NCBI GenBank assembly: GCA_015179125.1
Contig: WHVA01000048.1
Span: forward strand, 248,001-312,000
Length of the DNA: 64,000 nucleotides
Reading direction: 5' to 3'
Origin: Gautieria morchelliformis
Lineage: Eukaryota > Basidiomycota > Agaricomycetes > Gomphales > Gomphaceae
The notes below the pieces were generated by a model. The model was not told the origin of the DNA and did not search any database. It worked only from the letters and a program-made list of their open reading frames with translations. Positions 52,591 through 63,879 of this stretch are shown in pieces; within the stretch, counting starts at the first letter, position 1; each line of letters starts with the position of its first letter. Position numbers and translations under genes: made by a program.

Positions 52591-53231
52591 GTACTAGTAT
52601 TGTGGAGACTGATATAGTATTACTCAGATAAGTCACGCAGCGCCAGTTGCATTGATCAACCACACTTACACCAAATTGGCGGCACTATTGTTCAGGGATA
52701 TGCATTAGTGTGATGATCGAGAAGCTATAGCACTGCTTGATAAAACACTCACGGCCAATATCTATTCTATTTGGGTATTAAACGGCAAAGTTCTTCGAGG
52801 ACTGCGCGACATCAAAGACAGCTCACAAACCCAGGATGGGTATTCCAGAAGTATTTCACCTAGACCCGACTGAATCAATGCTGTGAGATGCCCTAGCAGT
52901 ACAATTGATTCCACCGCTCAATTGCTTTTCTGTCTTGCTCACGCAGCCAGCACTACTAATCGCTTCGTGAATCATTGGCCACTGTAGAAAGAATAAGCGC
53001 TATATTTCAGTTCCGCTTGCACTACAGCTAAATTACAGTACCGATTTGTACTGAAATTTAGTCCCCAAAAAATAATTTCATACAGCACTAAAAATCAGTA
53101 CTATACAAGTACTGAAATTTAGTCCCCAAAAAATAAATTTCATGCAGCACTAAAAATCAGTACTATACAAGTACTGAAATTTAGTACAGGAAAAAATGCA
53201 AAGTCCAATGACGAAGGAATTTTTTTTTTAC
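52591..53231. other. Mostly unassigned, with a 61-62 bp tandem repeat
   Basis: It may hold the missing 5' exons of the membrane gene. The only clear structure is the tandem repeat at 53049-53187. Confidence 0.4.
53049..53187. repeat. Tandem repeat, units 61-62 bp
   Basis: Units start at 53049, 53110 and 53172 (partial). Each holds TACTGAAATTTAGT and, inverted, ACTAAAAATCAGTA, so a unit can also fold on itself. Confidence 0.85.
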
Positions 53232-55616
53232 CTAATCAGGATCAATCTCTGGATCCACAAACACCGTCCTGGCGAAATCGCCGCTTCTGTCCACTATGCC
53301 CCATTCATTCCCTCGCTTCACGCGCCCGATGACGCATTCCACGGTACGCAAATCGATTACTACAGAGACCCTCGTCTCTGTGTATGTCGTTACCTCACTG
53401 GTTGCATCCTTCCCACCAGTTGAGCACGGCTGCACAACAGCTAGGAGGTGACGTTTGGGAGTTGGTAGGTTGAGAGTGTGTGAGGGCGGTAGAATAACGT
53501 CGATGATGCTAAGAAGTTGTCCATAAAACACGCGTCGCACCAATGGGTCTTCACCACGGCGAACGCGATGGTTGGGGACCATTAGTGTATACTGTATCAA
53601 AGTTGTCCTATTAATTGAATACACAGATAAATAATCCAGGACGTACTCGGACAAATGAGGAGTCACGCGTGCCCTTGGCTTGGGTGACGCTCACCGCGCA
53701 CGATGCTCTGATTTTGTCCCCTCCATTGGCTATTCGCACCTTGCCCCAACGTGTCATGGTCTGCGGGAGTTTCGTGTCGATGTAGCGGGCCTCACACTCG
53801 TAAATTTGCGCAAAATAGAGGCAAATTCGTCGCCTCAGGTCTTGATCGGGTTGATATCCGAGCCTGCGTGGTGAACGGAGGATAGAGTGCAGATCTGTAA
53901 ATATCACAGTGAACCAGAAGCACCAAGAACATAAAAAATGACTTACATTCAGGGTACAGTGTCTCAGTTGCACTGAGTGCACCTTCTACTGTCTCCGCGC
54001 TCAGATGCTCCCAGACTCGCGCATAACAAGCCTTCAGCTGGGACAATTGCGCTGAGCGTCTGATGTACATACTAAGCGTTGCATATGGGTGGAGTGGGGA
54101 ATTGATGCGCGATGCCAACTTCCCACAGAAGCGTTCCATTGGGAACGCCCAAAGCGTCCATGCAGGGCCGCAACGCCGTACGTAATCCGTAATGTGAAGC
54201 ATCGCGTGAATGCTGAACGTACAAACCGGCAAATTGGTTTCTTGATATTTGTAGTACCAGCTGCCGATGTGTCAGATGGGTCAGAAGGTTGCAATTAACA
54301 AGCCACTTACTGTTCATATTGTTGAACCCAAATCACGATCATTTTTTGCAACTCGTCAATTTCTTCCTCAGTTATCGTGAACAGTAAGCACTTTTTGATA
54401 ATTTTCACCAAGTCACAGAAATGACGATAATATTTGGCGTGTGGGAAACGATCGCGCAGGAGAACCGGCCCTATGTATTGAAACCAAAACGAGGTGTATT
54501 CCGCTTTGTACTTCGAATTGGTAATATCTGGGAGTGCACCAACGAATTCAGAAGGTATGGTCTTGTACGCTTCTGCCGTCTCACGCCCTATGACTTCCCA
54601 AATGTGAGGGGCGATGCGATACCCTGCGTCTGCCGGCTCAACATGTTTTAACTTACCCGATCCCGCCCAATGTTCAAGTAGACGGGGGTGCACACGTTCT
54701 CGAAGAATAGGTGCGTGATGTCATGGGGGAAGGAGTCGGGGAAATGGAGGGAGCGAATATCAAGGACATCCGATAAACGATTGATCCCGTAATGCAATCC
54801 TAATGCTTCTTGATGTCCGCCTGTGGTACCTTCACTGATCTCGACTAAATGGCTATCTAGATTCTCACGTGTGCGTGGCGGAAGGTTATAAGGGTCCCAT
54901 CCATCATCATGTGCTTCTCCTGGACGCCGGGGAGCCTTTAAAACTGGATAGTAAGTCGTATTCTTGTTACCTGCATGGCTTAATTTCTCCCCTCGGATGA
55001 GGCAAAAACGGCACGGACAAAAGGCCTTGTGCCCCCTGAGGCACAGCAATTTGGACATTGCCGGTAGATCGCCGGAGATCATGATTAGGTACGCATGTAG
55101 ATCAAAACTTGTTTTAGACTCAGCATCGTACGTCCGTATGCCATGCGCGAGTTCGGCAAGTTCTTCATTCAAAGGAATGAAGAACGAATCCAGATCCTTC
55201 GGGCTGTGGGGTCCAGGGATAACACCAAGCGGGATGAGGTTTTCAATGTGCATCCGAATTTCAGGTGGGAGGTTGAAATTGACCAGTATAATTGGCCAGG
55301 CTGAATTGCTTTTAGATTTGCCCATAGCAGGCCGGATGGCAAAAACCTGTAGAAATCCCTTATAAGGTTGAGTACTATTTACCAAGTAATTATGAGTACT
55401 AGCCTGGAAACCGTCTGTTGAAGCCCCCAGAGCAATGTCACGTCCGTCTGAAAAGTACATGTGCCTCAGCTCGGAGCCGTCGACTATGACTAACCTCTCG
55501 AGCGATCTCGGTAAACAGTGCCGGCAAAGACGTCACTGATTTCGCCTGGCACAGTAACCCGTCGGCTCCGATATTGCAATTTCTTGATCATCGGCAGGGA
55601 CTCGTACAATCACGTG
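53232..55616 (-). pseudogene. Plavaka transposase, central and C-terminal parts
   Basis: In order: LYESLPMIKKLQYRSRRV and GEISDVFAGTVYRD (55600-55500), then MYFSDGRDIALGASTDGFQ, SAWPIILVNFNLPPEIRMHI, LIPLGVIPGPHSPKDLDSFF and KAFCPCRFCLIRG (55460-54648), where cysteines form a likely zinc site. HDITHLFFENVCTPVYLN follows, then HIWEVIGRETAEAYKTIPSE (54693-54307), CTFSIHAMLHITDYVRRCGP and WTLWAFPMERFCGKL (54232-53792), and the C-terminal NEWGIVDRSGDFARTVFVD ending at 53232. This layout is that of Agaricomycete Plavaka transposases. GT-AG introns may explain some joints (54650-54690, 53930-53880), but the whole is interrupted and inactive. Confidence 0.85.
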
Positions 55617-56060
55617 CCTGGAGTTTGAAAATAACCAGAGTTTGAAAATTTGGGTCGAAGCCGGCCATGAGGGCCCGAGTTAATGAACTCTGTAGGTAGA
55701 GTTGTTAGTAAATACTGAATCTTTCTTGGGACGCGTGGGGTCGCGAAGATCACGTAAAATGACCATGCACGACGTGTAATTTAGCACTGGAGAGCCTTCA
55801 TGCACTCCTGAGACCTCTGTTTTGCTGGGATTTTGCATGATTTACATTTCATATAACCCTATTTGGTGTTTAGTCCTTAATTCTATGCCGGTGGCAGGGG
55901 GCTGGTGGGAGAAACAAGGGCTAGTCATGCTGCAGCTAATTACTCTGCGTGACAGGCGCCCGCACGGCCGGATCTTGGCATGAGACTCCGACTCACTCCG
56001 CCGCCTTTTGTTCTCTGCCATCCTGCTATCCACATCCGCGCTAAGTACTGTACTGTACCC

Positions 56061-58613
56061 ATGCCTCAATCCAGCGGGGCAACCGCGATCTCGAGCCCTA
56101 TGGACGAGGATGCGGGATCTCGAATGAAAGCGGCGTTAGTAGCGTTCCAATCAGGCCGGCACAAGTCGATGAGGGCGGCGGCGACCACGTGGAATGTTAA
56201 GTACAGCACCTTGCGCAACCATATCCAAGGTAATCACCAGGCTCCACGGACGCTCATGAAAAGCAGAAATTGCTAAGCAGCCACGAAACCTCCGCGGTGG
56301 TCGACTGGTGCAAGTTCAAGGCGCTCAAGGGGGAGCCTCTCTCGCGCCTGGACCTGCAGCACACGGTTCACTCGTTGTGCGGCAAGGAGCCGAGTAAACG
56401 TTGGGTGGCGACGTTTCTCAAGACACATGCTGAGGAACTCAAGGCGCGTAAGCCCCGCGCGCTGGACCCGAAGCGAGCCCGAGCTTTCAACAGGATGAAT
56501 GTCGGGTCTCATTTCAAGCTTCTCAAGGAGGTGCTGACCGAGTACGATGTCCCACCCAAGAACATTTACAATGAGGATGAGAAGGGCATCCAGCTCGGCG
56601 GTGGGAGGAAGGGGATCGCCACGCAATATATTTTCACCAAAGGGGCGAAGGATAGGTACGCTCTGCGATCCGACTCCCTCACCAACATCACCGTTCTGGA
56701 GGCCGTTTGCGCCAACGGCACCAAAGTTCCACCGTTGGTGGTGCTGACGAACGGCGCGGAGCCAGAAGGTTGGTGGAAATGCGCTGGATTGGGCGGGTGA
56801 GTCCTTCTGTACACATACGTCCTGTTCGCACTGATGTCTGGCTTCGTAGTGTTGCGTATTCTCAGAACGGCTGGACCGACGATGAGGTATATTTGGGCTG
56901 GTTCAGAGATGTTTTCCTCAAACACGTATCCGCGAATAACCCTTCGGGCAAGCCTATCCTTCTTATTATGGACGGTCACAAATCCCATGAGACAGACGGC
57001 GTCCGGGAGTTAGCAACCAAGAACGACATCATCCTCTACTCCCTCCCTCCCCATACGACCCATAAACTGGCCCGCTTCAAATTGCGTGGGCCCTTCGATG
57101 CCAAAAGAGCGGCATTGAGCGGAGGCCAATCACGTGCCAAACCTTCGTGAAGGAATATCTCGCCGTCCGGGAGACGTCCATGACGACGAAGGTGATCCAA
57201 AGCGCGTTCAAGCGCTGCGGAATCCACCCGTTTGACGACCAGGTGTTCACAGACGAAGACTTTGGACCCAGTCTGTCTACGTCGACGGCCGGTGGCGTTG
57301 TGCCTGACTTGTGGTCGGGGGATCTTCCCTCCTCCCCTGAGAGTGCGGAGATGATGCCCGGGGAGGACCAGGAGAGTCAGGATAGTCAAGCGAGTGGCGG
57401 GTCTCCAGGCGCGCGAGGAAGGAATGACAATAATGAGGAGGATGACGAGGAAGATCAGGGCGAGGGCGAGAACGCCGAGGACGACGAGCACAACGATGAG
57501 GACGAGGACGAGGAGGCCGAAGACGAGGAGGCCGAAGACGAGGAGGCCGAAGACGAGGAGGCCGAGGACGAGGAGGCCGAGGCGGGGATGGTGGAGCAGC
57601 AGGGCGATATGGATGATAATGATCCAGATTACGCACCGATTGTCCAGGACGAACCTGTAAGTCAAGCGTATTTCATGTAACGTCACGTAGGCTGGTGCTG
57701 ATCAGCTATAGGGCGTGATCCCAAAGAGCCCCCTCCCGACTCCGTGGGTGTCAAGTCACCCATTCCATGCCTATGGGACTATCGGTTTCTCTCACCACCC
57801 TCATCCATGGATACCTCTTCCATGACATCATCAGCACTCACAGGCTCCAGTGGCCATCGCTGTCACTCGTACGGCATTCGCAGCATTACGCAGGACAAGA
57901 CGCGCCGCCTAAAGCTCCTGACTCGACGTAATAGTGCGGCCCACTCCTCTGCCTCCTCATCCCAGCCCTCTGGCTCCGGTGCATTCTCTTCTCCTATGTC
58001 CATCCATGACTTGCCAGTTGAGAACCTGAGTGAGAGTCTCGTCAGCCAAATAAATGGCATGTTCCTTAACATGCATGCCGCCCAGGCAGACGCCAAGGCG
58101 GTCTGGGAAGAGAACCAGCTCTTGCGGGAGGACAGCCAGGCCTCACGGGCAGAGACCCAGGCCTCGCGGGCACACATCACACTTGCTGCCATGGAGATAG
58201 CTCATCTGCGCCAGCTGATAGAAGAGGGCACCAAAAAGCACCCCGCCAAACGGCACAAGACCCACGCTGGCCCCCGGGTGATAATGTGCCCCGCACGGGC
58301 TGCCCAATTTGAGGAAGAACAACGAGGACGTGAGGCCCAACAGGCTGAGGAAGCCGCCAAAAAACAAGAGCTGGAAGCGGCTGCCCGAGCACGAGAGCTT
58401 CAACGCTCTCACAATGCGGTTTTAAAGACGTTTGAACAACCCATCGCAGCATATAAACATAAAGACGACTTGAAAGACATCGCAGCTGCCTTCGCCCTCG
58501 ACCAACAGGGGACTATCGCACAGTTGACATATCGGATCAAAGAGTACATGACCCTCCATCCTGAACTTGCCACCAACCCTCGCTTCCAGGCGCTTTTCTT
58601 AAAAGCGCGCTGA
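56061..58613 (+). pseudogene. pogo-like DDE transposase
   Basis: Start ATG 56061. An N-terminal HTH (GRHKSMRAAATTWNVKYSTL) is followed by a frameshift near 56248, then a CENPB-like HTH (LSRLDLQHTVHSLCGKEPSK), DPKRARAFNRMNV, and the DDE core: first Asp in IYNEDEKGIQLGGGRKG, second Asp in LLIMDGHKSHE. An intron lies at 56797-56849. A second frameshift occurs near 57066, and where the third acidic residue is expected (PLDVGVFGP in relatives) I read PLQIAWAL. Then VKEYLAVRETSMTTKVIQSA and FKRCGIHPFDDQVFTDEDFG, an acidic DEEAE repeat (57503-57579), an intron at 57657-57711, a coiled coil and a SAP-like end (DLKDIAAAFALDQQGTIAQL). The TGA at 58611 ends the frame prematurely. Confidence 0.85.
57503..57579 (+). 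repeat. 15-bp coding tandem repeat (DEEAE)
   Basis: About five units of GACGAGGAGGCCGAA or close variants; acidic linker in the pogo protein. Confidence 0.85.
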
Positions 58614-59243
58614 AGCCGCAAACGATGTGCATCCATTGGAGACTCGTCTGCGGAGGTAAATCCCCCTCCGCCTGCCCTTCCCCCTCTGCCTGCCGTTCCG
58701 CCTCTACCTGCACATCTGCCCCATGCGCGCATGGCCCGTGGCTCAACCCCTGCTCATGACAGGTCATTCCCCGAGTTCGGCGGCATCCCTCTCACGCGAA
58801 ACCCCGTGTACGTGGGCGCCCCCGTTCACCCTGGCATCCCCAGTCCCCATATGCCCTACGAGGACACGGCCCGTGGCTTGACCCCTGCCCACGACAGATC
58901 ATACCGCAAGTTGGGCTCCGGTGTCCCTCTCATGCGAAACCCCGTGTATGCGGGCACCCCTGTTCTCCCTGGCATCCCCGGTATCCCTCTGCCCCACGCG
59001 CGCTCGGCCCGTGGCTCGACCCCTGCCCACGACATGGCGTATCCTGAGTTCGTACCCGGCTCATCCAGTGTCCCTCTCACGCGAAACCCCGGGTACACTG
59101 GCCTCCCTCCCTCTTCCCTTCCCTTGACTGGTTTTGGTCCCTCTCAGGCCAATCCCTCCTCCGCATATTCCATGTACCCTGAGGCATCCAGACGCCCTGA
59201 TCAGTCCTACGACCCTTCGTTTTGGCCGTACCATCACTATTAA
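58614..59243 (+). pseudogene. C-terminal tail of the pogo protein, after a TGA
   Basis: It is in the same frame as the upstream coding region, separated only by the TGA at 58611-58613 (KAR*SRKRCASIGDSSAEV). It holds a proline run (PPPPALPPLPAVPPLPAHLP) and three degenerate repeats of about 45 residues built on ARGSTPAHDRSFPEF...PLTRNPVYVG. It ends at SFWPYHHY with a TAA. The tail was probably part of the transposase before a CGA to TGA change. Low-complexity repeats of this type have no known catalytic role. Confidence 0.6.
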
Positions 59244-59633
59244 GTGGGCCGCAAGTTCTATGTTTCATAGTACATGTGTCAATATGTAGTGTACTACTTA
59301 CTTCCTCATGTACAGTAAGTAGCATACTTCTATAATGTACTGTACTGGACTGGACACTACTCTAATGGTGTGCCGTGACGGCACTCCTAGCCGAAAGAGA
59401 CGGCAATGTGTGACCCAATGGTGACAGAATGTGATGGTTTGTGATGAAATCGCACGGCATCGTGTTCAAAGTCCTGTACAGCGGCTTCTGCTACGCAGGG
59501 CTCCCTTAAAAATTAAGAGAACCTTACAGAGAACAAAATAACATTTGTAGTTTATAATCCATCCACTTTTCAGGTCTGCCTAGACTGGCATTCCGGTGCA
59601 GTAAGCAGTTTTATGCAATTTTCAAACTCCTGG

Positions 59634-60560
59634 TACCTGATAGTACCATGCTTTTATGCGAGGGATCAGGGGTAGGTACGACCACCTTGCGATAGGTTTG
59701 CCATTGGTATGGTATCTCGGGGCTTTGCAGTGGGGGCAGTGTGTGAGGGCGGCGTGTCATTTGACGTACAGACAACAAGATTTATTGCACATGTCGTAAA
59801 ACCGTGGTGTCACCCCTGAGAGAATCTCCATTCGGCGATAAACCAGATATTCTGTGTCTAATTTTAACTTGTGCCTAAAAAACCGACGGAGGTTGTTGTA
59901 TGTAGACCTTGAGAGCCCACTCCCTTCGAGTCGCAGAGCGAAAACACTGATGTTGTTGAGGTCCTCATCCGTAAGTTCATTGTCCCCTATGCAGTAGATT
60001 AGATCTGATCACAGTGATATACTTAGAGGATTGACGCTCACGAAGATCGTGCAGCTGCTGCTGCCACACATCGCCGAATCGCTCCTGAAGCACTTGGATG
60101 AGATTCTCGTCGGTGATCTCATCAGGTTCAAGTTCTTCCTCCTCTTCTTCAGTTGCAGAGGCTTCCACATCAGGTAGTTCCCCTTCGTCAGCCGATTCTG
60201 TTGTTCTGCTGCTCACAGATTGCTCGCCGTCGAACTCTATGTCAAGATCCATTGAATCCGAATCCTGATGAATCCAGTCCTGAGGCTGGTCCTCAAGTGC
60301 TTGATCAGGGGATCGGTCCATCGAGACGCATCCTTGATCATGGTCGTTGTCGGCTAGACTGTCTGATGTCGGATCAGTACCCTCACCCGATGAGTCAATA
60401 GCGAGGGCTAGCGCATCCTCCAAGAGTTTGCGGTGACGATATCGCTGTCGACGCGAGAGTCGTAACGCGGCTGCTTGTCCACCATGGTGTGGATACGCGT
60501 CACTGCCTTTTTTTCCGTAAGTTTTTGATTCTCCGCTGCTTATATTGTTGCGTGGTCATC
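59634..60560 (-). pseudogene. Plavaka transposase, N-terminal part
   Basis: From right to left it reads HGGQAAALRLSRRQRYRHRK and LLEDALALAIDSSGEG, then an acidic region (EEEEELEPDEITDENLIQVL). ELTDEDLNNISVFALRLEGS and SGVTPRFYDMCNKSCCLYVK follow, then a TGA at 59757-59759, and HAALTHCPHCKAPRYHTNGK with ARWSYLPLIPRIKAWYYQ. The CxxxCC...CPHC pattern is the zinc-ribbon found at this place in Plavaka proteins. A frame change near 60000 may mark an intron. The sequence is cut at 59634 by the pogo element and resumes at 55616. Confidence 0.8.
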
Positions 60561-61190
60561 CATACCATAGGAATATTAATGCGTCGCTCCGTAGACGAAA
60601 GCATGAACAGCCGTTATGTTACGGGAGTCGCGTGGAGCTGGTGACAAAGGTATATTCCACAAAAATTGCGCCGAATGTGTATTTCATCACTACTCTCAGA
60701 GAATGCTCTCGTGCTCTGCACGGCCGTGCCCACTCTTCCTCGTCTCGCTTCTCCATGCCGTCCTCCACGCCCCGGCCCTTGCATGGTCAGTGCGTCGCGT
60801 CTTTCTCGTTTTCTGTTTGGCCCTGAGTTCGTGTTCCTTGTATGAGATATTCAGAATCCTTCATCCCTCCATATTCGATCCTTCCCTTCTCCACTCATTT
60901 CTTTCTCTTCAAGTGCTGTCCGCAGATGATCGTGGACCTCCAGCAGTCCTTCCCATTCCTGAATTCGCACAATCTCCTCCCGAACCGCCCGCTTTGCTTC
61001 CCGGACACATCTCCAGGCTTGCTTGGCTTCGGTCAGGGTGGGCCCCCGTTTCCAGTGACAATAATCAACAGTATCGCAAACAGTGTGGACATGAAGGTGA
61101 ACCTCACGCCGTTGGCCGGCTAATTTTACGTCTTCACTCTGCTGTCCACCAACGGCTTCCCGTCACCGGCGTGCGCAGGCGTCGGGGTGA
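60561..61190 (+). other. Unresolved region upstream of the HTH-CENPB gene
   Basis: Several overlapping open frames, including one to 61473 that starts at 60616, but none recognisable. A GTGAGT donor at 61188 suggests that an upstream exon of the HTH-CENPB gene ends here (frame with VGRLILRLHSAVHQRLPVTG). A T-rich pyrimidine stretch spans 60790-60910. Confidence 0.35.
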
Positions 61191-61510
61191 GTGCACAATA
61201 CCATTACTGCATGGTCTGTTGACGAATACACCAATGGCGCCACACCAGGATATCCAGCCGGGGACCACCGCACCCTCACCACCACTCTTCGAGCTGAGCT
61301 GCAGCACACGGCGGTTGACAGTCGTAAGCGGCGGGACCAGGTCGGGCAGCTGCCAACTGATCATGCACGACATATGCGGATCGTCGGGCCCGACGGTGCA
61401 GCAGTGTATAGCTACCTTGAATTTGATGGGCGTGATGGCTATGCCTGTGGACCTGAAATGGGTGCCAACGTGAGCAGGTACGTGCTTGCCTTGCCATGCG
61501 GATTTTTAAA

Positions 61511-61527
61511 GGGGGGGGGGGGGGGGG
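61511..61527 (+). repeat. G17 homopolymer
   Basis: Run of 17 G inside a probable intron (61478-61633). Its length is liable to assembly error. Confidence 0.9.
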
Positions 61528-62483
61528 CGGGTGGGGCTGATTCGAATCGAACCCGCTTGGACTCACGGTCAAATCCGCGTACTATTCCTTGTTTCTTCTC
61601 ACTTCTCCTCATCATCGATCGCTGATTCATAGGAAACCTAGATTTGATGATCTCGAGCTTGTTATTAAGCAGTGGGTTGAGGGGATGAAGCCTCAGGGTG
61701 TTATCCTATCGGACGCCCTCATTTGGTGTGCGATATTTCTTGTTTCTGATGCTCGTGGTTGAGTCTTGCCTTTGTCTGTTCGTTTAGCTCCAAAGCCAAG
61801 GAAGAAGCTCGGTGATTGGGAATACTGGAGGATAAGTTTAAAGCGTCCTCCGGTTGGCTCCAAAATTTTAAGCACCGGGTAGGTATTCGCAAAGGCAAAT
61901 ACGAGCTTGTAATTGGGGCGGGGGAGGGTGGGGGTATTAATAACAAAGATGCATATATAAGACATATATCTCTCTCATGCTTGTAAACTAAGTAAATTTG
62001 GTGACATAAGTATACCTAAATATTGAAAGCCAGCGGAGGCAAAGTTCCATAGTGACGTGGCTGCTTACGTTTACAATACTCAGTCGCTTCCTACCACCAC
62101 CGCCACCTTCCTTCGGTGCCCTCAACTACATAGCTCGGCTTATACTCATGGATCGCATACTCGACGACCCCACGAACGCGTATGGCCGATCAAAGCGCTG
62201 ATCCAACAGTTCCTCAAAAATAGCTCAGAGCTCAAATGTGCATCTGCAAGGCGGCGAGAGGAACGATTGGCCCGCCTGCCATGTGAGGAGCCTCAAGCCC
62301 TCTCTGTTGCCAATACTAGTAAGAGTGCAGTGCCAGTGTCCTCGAGCAAGTTCACCATGAGCAAGTCGGCTTCTGCAAAAAAAAAAATTCCTTCCAATGT
62401 TTCTTCAGCGAGTGCCAGTAACTCTATGACCAAGTCTACGTCGACTAGAAAGTTGGGTTCTGTGAACAACGGGACTGCCTCGC

Positions 62484-63480
62484 GCAAGGGTTCGACGACG
62501 GGTGCCGGGAAGTCCTCTGAGCCAACTCGCAAGGTGCGTTTATTATTGTATATTGTAATTCTATACCTAATCAGTGAACATGGCTCGCTCGCGCAAGGGT
62601 TTGACGACGGGTGCCGGGAAGTCCTCTGAGCCAACTCGCAAGGTGCGTTTATTATTGTATATCGTAATTCTATACCTAATCAGTGAACATGGCTCGCTCG
62701 CGCAAGGGTTTGACGACGGGTGCCGGGAAGTCCTCTGAGCCAACTCGCAAGGTGCATTTATTATTGTATATCGTAATTCTATACCTAATCAGTGAACATG
62801 GCTCGCTCGCGCAAGGGTTTGACGACGGGTGCCGGGAAGTCCTCTGAGCCAACTCGCAAGGTGCGTTTATTATTGTATATCGTAATTCTATACCTAATCA
62901 GTGAACATGGCTCGCTCGCGCAAGGGTTTGACGACGGGTGCCGGGAAGTCCTCTGAGCCAACTCGCAAGGTGCGTTTATTATTGTATATCGTAATTCTAT
63001 ACCTAATCAGTGAACATGGCTCGCTCGCGCAAGGGTTTGACGACGGGTGCCGGGAAGTCCTCTGAGCCAACTCGCAAGGTGCGTTTATTATTGTATATTG
63101 TAATTCTATACCTAATCAGTGAACATGGCTCGCTTGTGCAAGGGTTCGACGACGGGTGCCGGGAAGTCCTCTGAGCCAACTCGCAAGGTGCGTTTATTAT
63201 TGTATATTGTAATTCTATACCTAATCAGTGAACATGGCTCGCTCGCGCAAGGGTTTGACGACGGGTGCCGGGAAGTCCTCTGAGCCAACTCACAAGGTGC
63301 ATTTATTATTGTATATCGTAATTCTATACCTAATCAGTGAACATGACTTGCTCACGCAAGGGTTCAATGACGGGTGCCGGGAAGTCCTCTGAGCCAATTG
63401 GCAAGGTGCGTTTATCATTATATATCGTAGTTCTATACCTAATCAGTGAACGTGACTCTCGCGCAAGGGTTCGACGACGG
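62484..63480 (+). repeat. Intron-containing 109-bp minisatellite, about nine units
   Basis: GT donors recur at 62534, 62643, 62752, 62861, 62970, 63079, 63188, 63297 and 63406, a constant 109-bp period. Each unit has a GTGCGT-type donor, a CTAAT branch-like site and two possible acceptors, CAG (41-nt intron) or AAG (64-nt intron). The AAG choice leaves a 45-nt exon that keeps frame and encodes G(L/S)TTGAGKSSEPTRK. The CAG choice leads straight into a stop. Central units are almost identical; the last ones are diverged. Confidence 0.9.
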
Positions 63481-63879
63481 GTGCTGGGAATCCCCATGCA
63501 AATTTTCGTTCAGTGGGCAATCATGACCAGGCCACCAGCTCGATGAAAAGGAAGACGCCAGAGGATGGCGAACCGTCTATTCCAGTGGCGAAACGCTATA
63601 AAACACTGGAGGATGTGCCAGCTGTAAGTACATTCACCTATTCCACTACCCAGCCGCCTAACAACTTACACTTACTTGCTTCTAGCCCATGCATGCCAAA
63701 AGGGTAAGTGAACCATTTGTTGTATATATCAGTGTTAACAGCTACAGGCTGCCTCGAAGGCCGGTGCGACAAATAAATCAGCGCCCAGGAAAACGGCTCC
63801 CAAGAAAGCCGACCCTGAGCCCAGGAAGTCAAAGCGCCAGGTTCGTGCTCCTGCAAGACCTGATGCCGACTACGAGTAG

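Larger units (their letters stand above)
55617..59633 (+). mobile_element. pogo-like (Tc1/mariner) DNA transposon, 4,017 bp
   Basis: Terminal inverted repeats CC(T/A)GGAGTTTGAAAAT lie at 55617-55632 and 59618-59633. The right flank is TA and the left flank TG, so a TA target duplication has probably decayed by one base. It carries a DDE transposase on the plus strand (56061-59243) and sits within the Plavaka transposase, so it inserted later. Confidence 0.85.
53232..60560 (-). mobile_element. Plavaka-type (CACTA) transposon, interrupted
   Basis: The minus-strand transposase coding region is spread over 60560-59634 (N-terminal part) and 55616-53232 (rest), with a pogo element between. Frames are broken in several places, some of which may be introns. 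CACTA-type terminal repeats were not located. Confidence 0.85.
61191..63879 (+). pseudogene. HTH-CENPB-type DNA-binding protein with basic repeat tail
   Basis: Exons that fit: about 61250-61477 (YLEFDGRDGYACGPEMGANV), 61634-61725 (KPRFDDLELVIKQWVEGMKP) and 61788-61890 (SKAKEEAR, TGA, LGILEDKFKASSGWLQNFKH). Together these give a CENP-B/Tc5-type HTH. A serine/lysine-rich region follows (SKFTMSKSASAKKKIP), then the intron-bearing repeat array, an exon ending PVAKRYKTLEDVPA at 63623, an 18-nt microexon 63686-63703 (PMHAKR) and the last exon 63748-63879 (SAPRKTAPKKADPEPRKSKR to PARPDADYE). The basic tail suggests chromatin or DNA binding. The TGA at 61813-61815 is the main defect; the gene could still be functional if it is avoided by splicing. 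The 5' end is uncertain. Confidence 0.6.

Noticed and set aside
57277..57660. Arg/Pro-rich and Arg/Thr-rich open frames
   Set aside because: They are shifted or antisense readings of the acidic DEEAE repeat of the pogo transposase.
62585..62640. Histone H3-like start (MARSRKG...) in each 109-bp unit
   Set aside because: Only a short basic resemblance; no histone fold follows, and the AAG-acceptor frame gives a simpler explanation.
62534..63450. Considered a CRISPR-like array because of regular spacing
   Set aside because: Units are contiguous and homogeneous with no unique spacers, and the organism is a eukaryote; it is a minisatellite.
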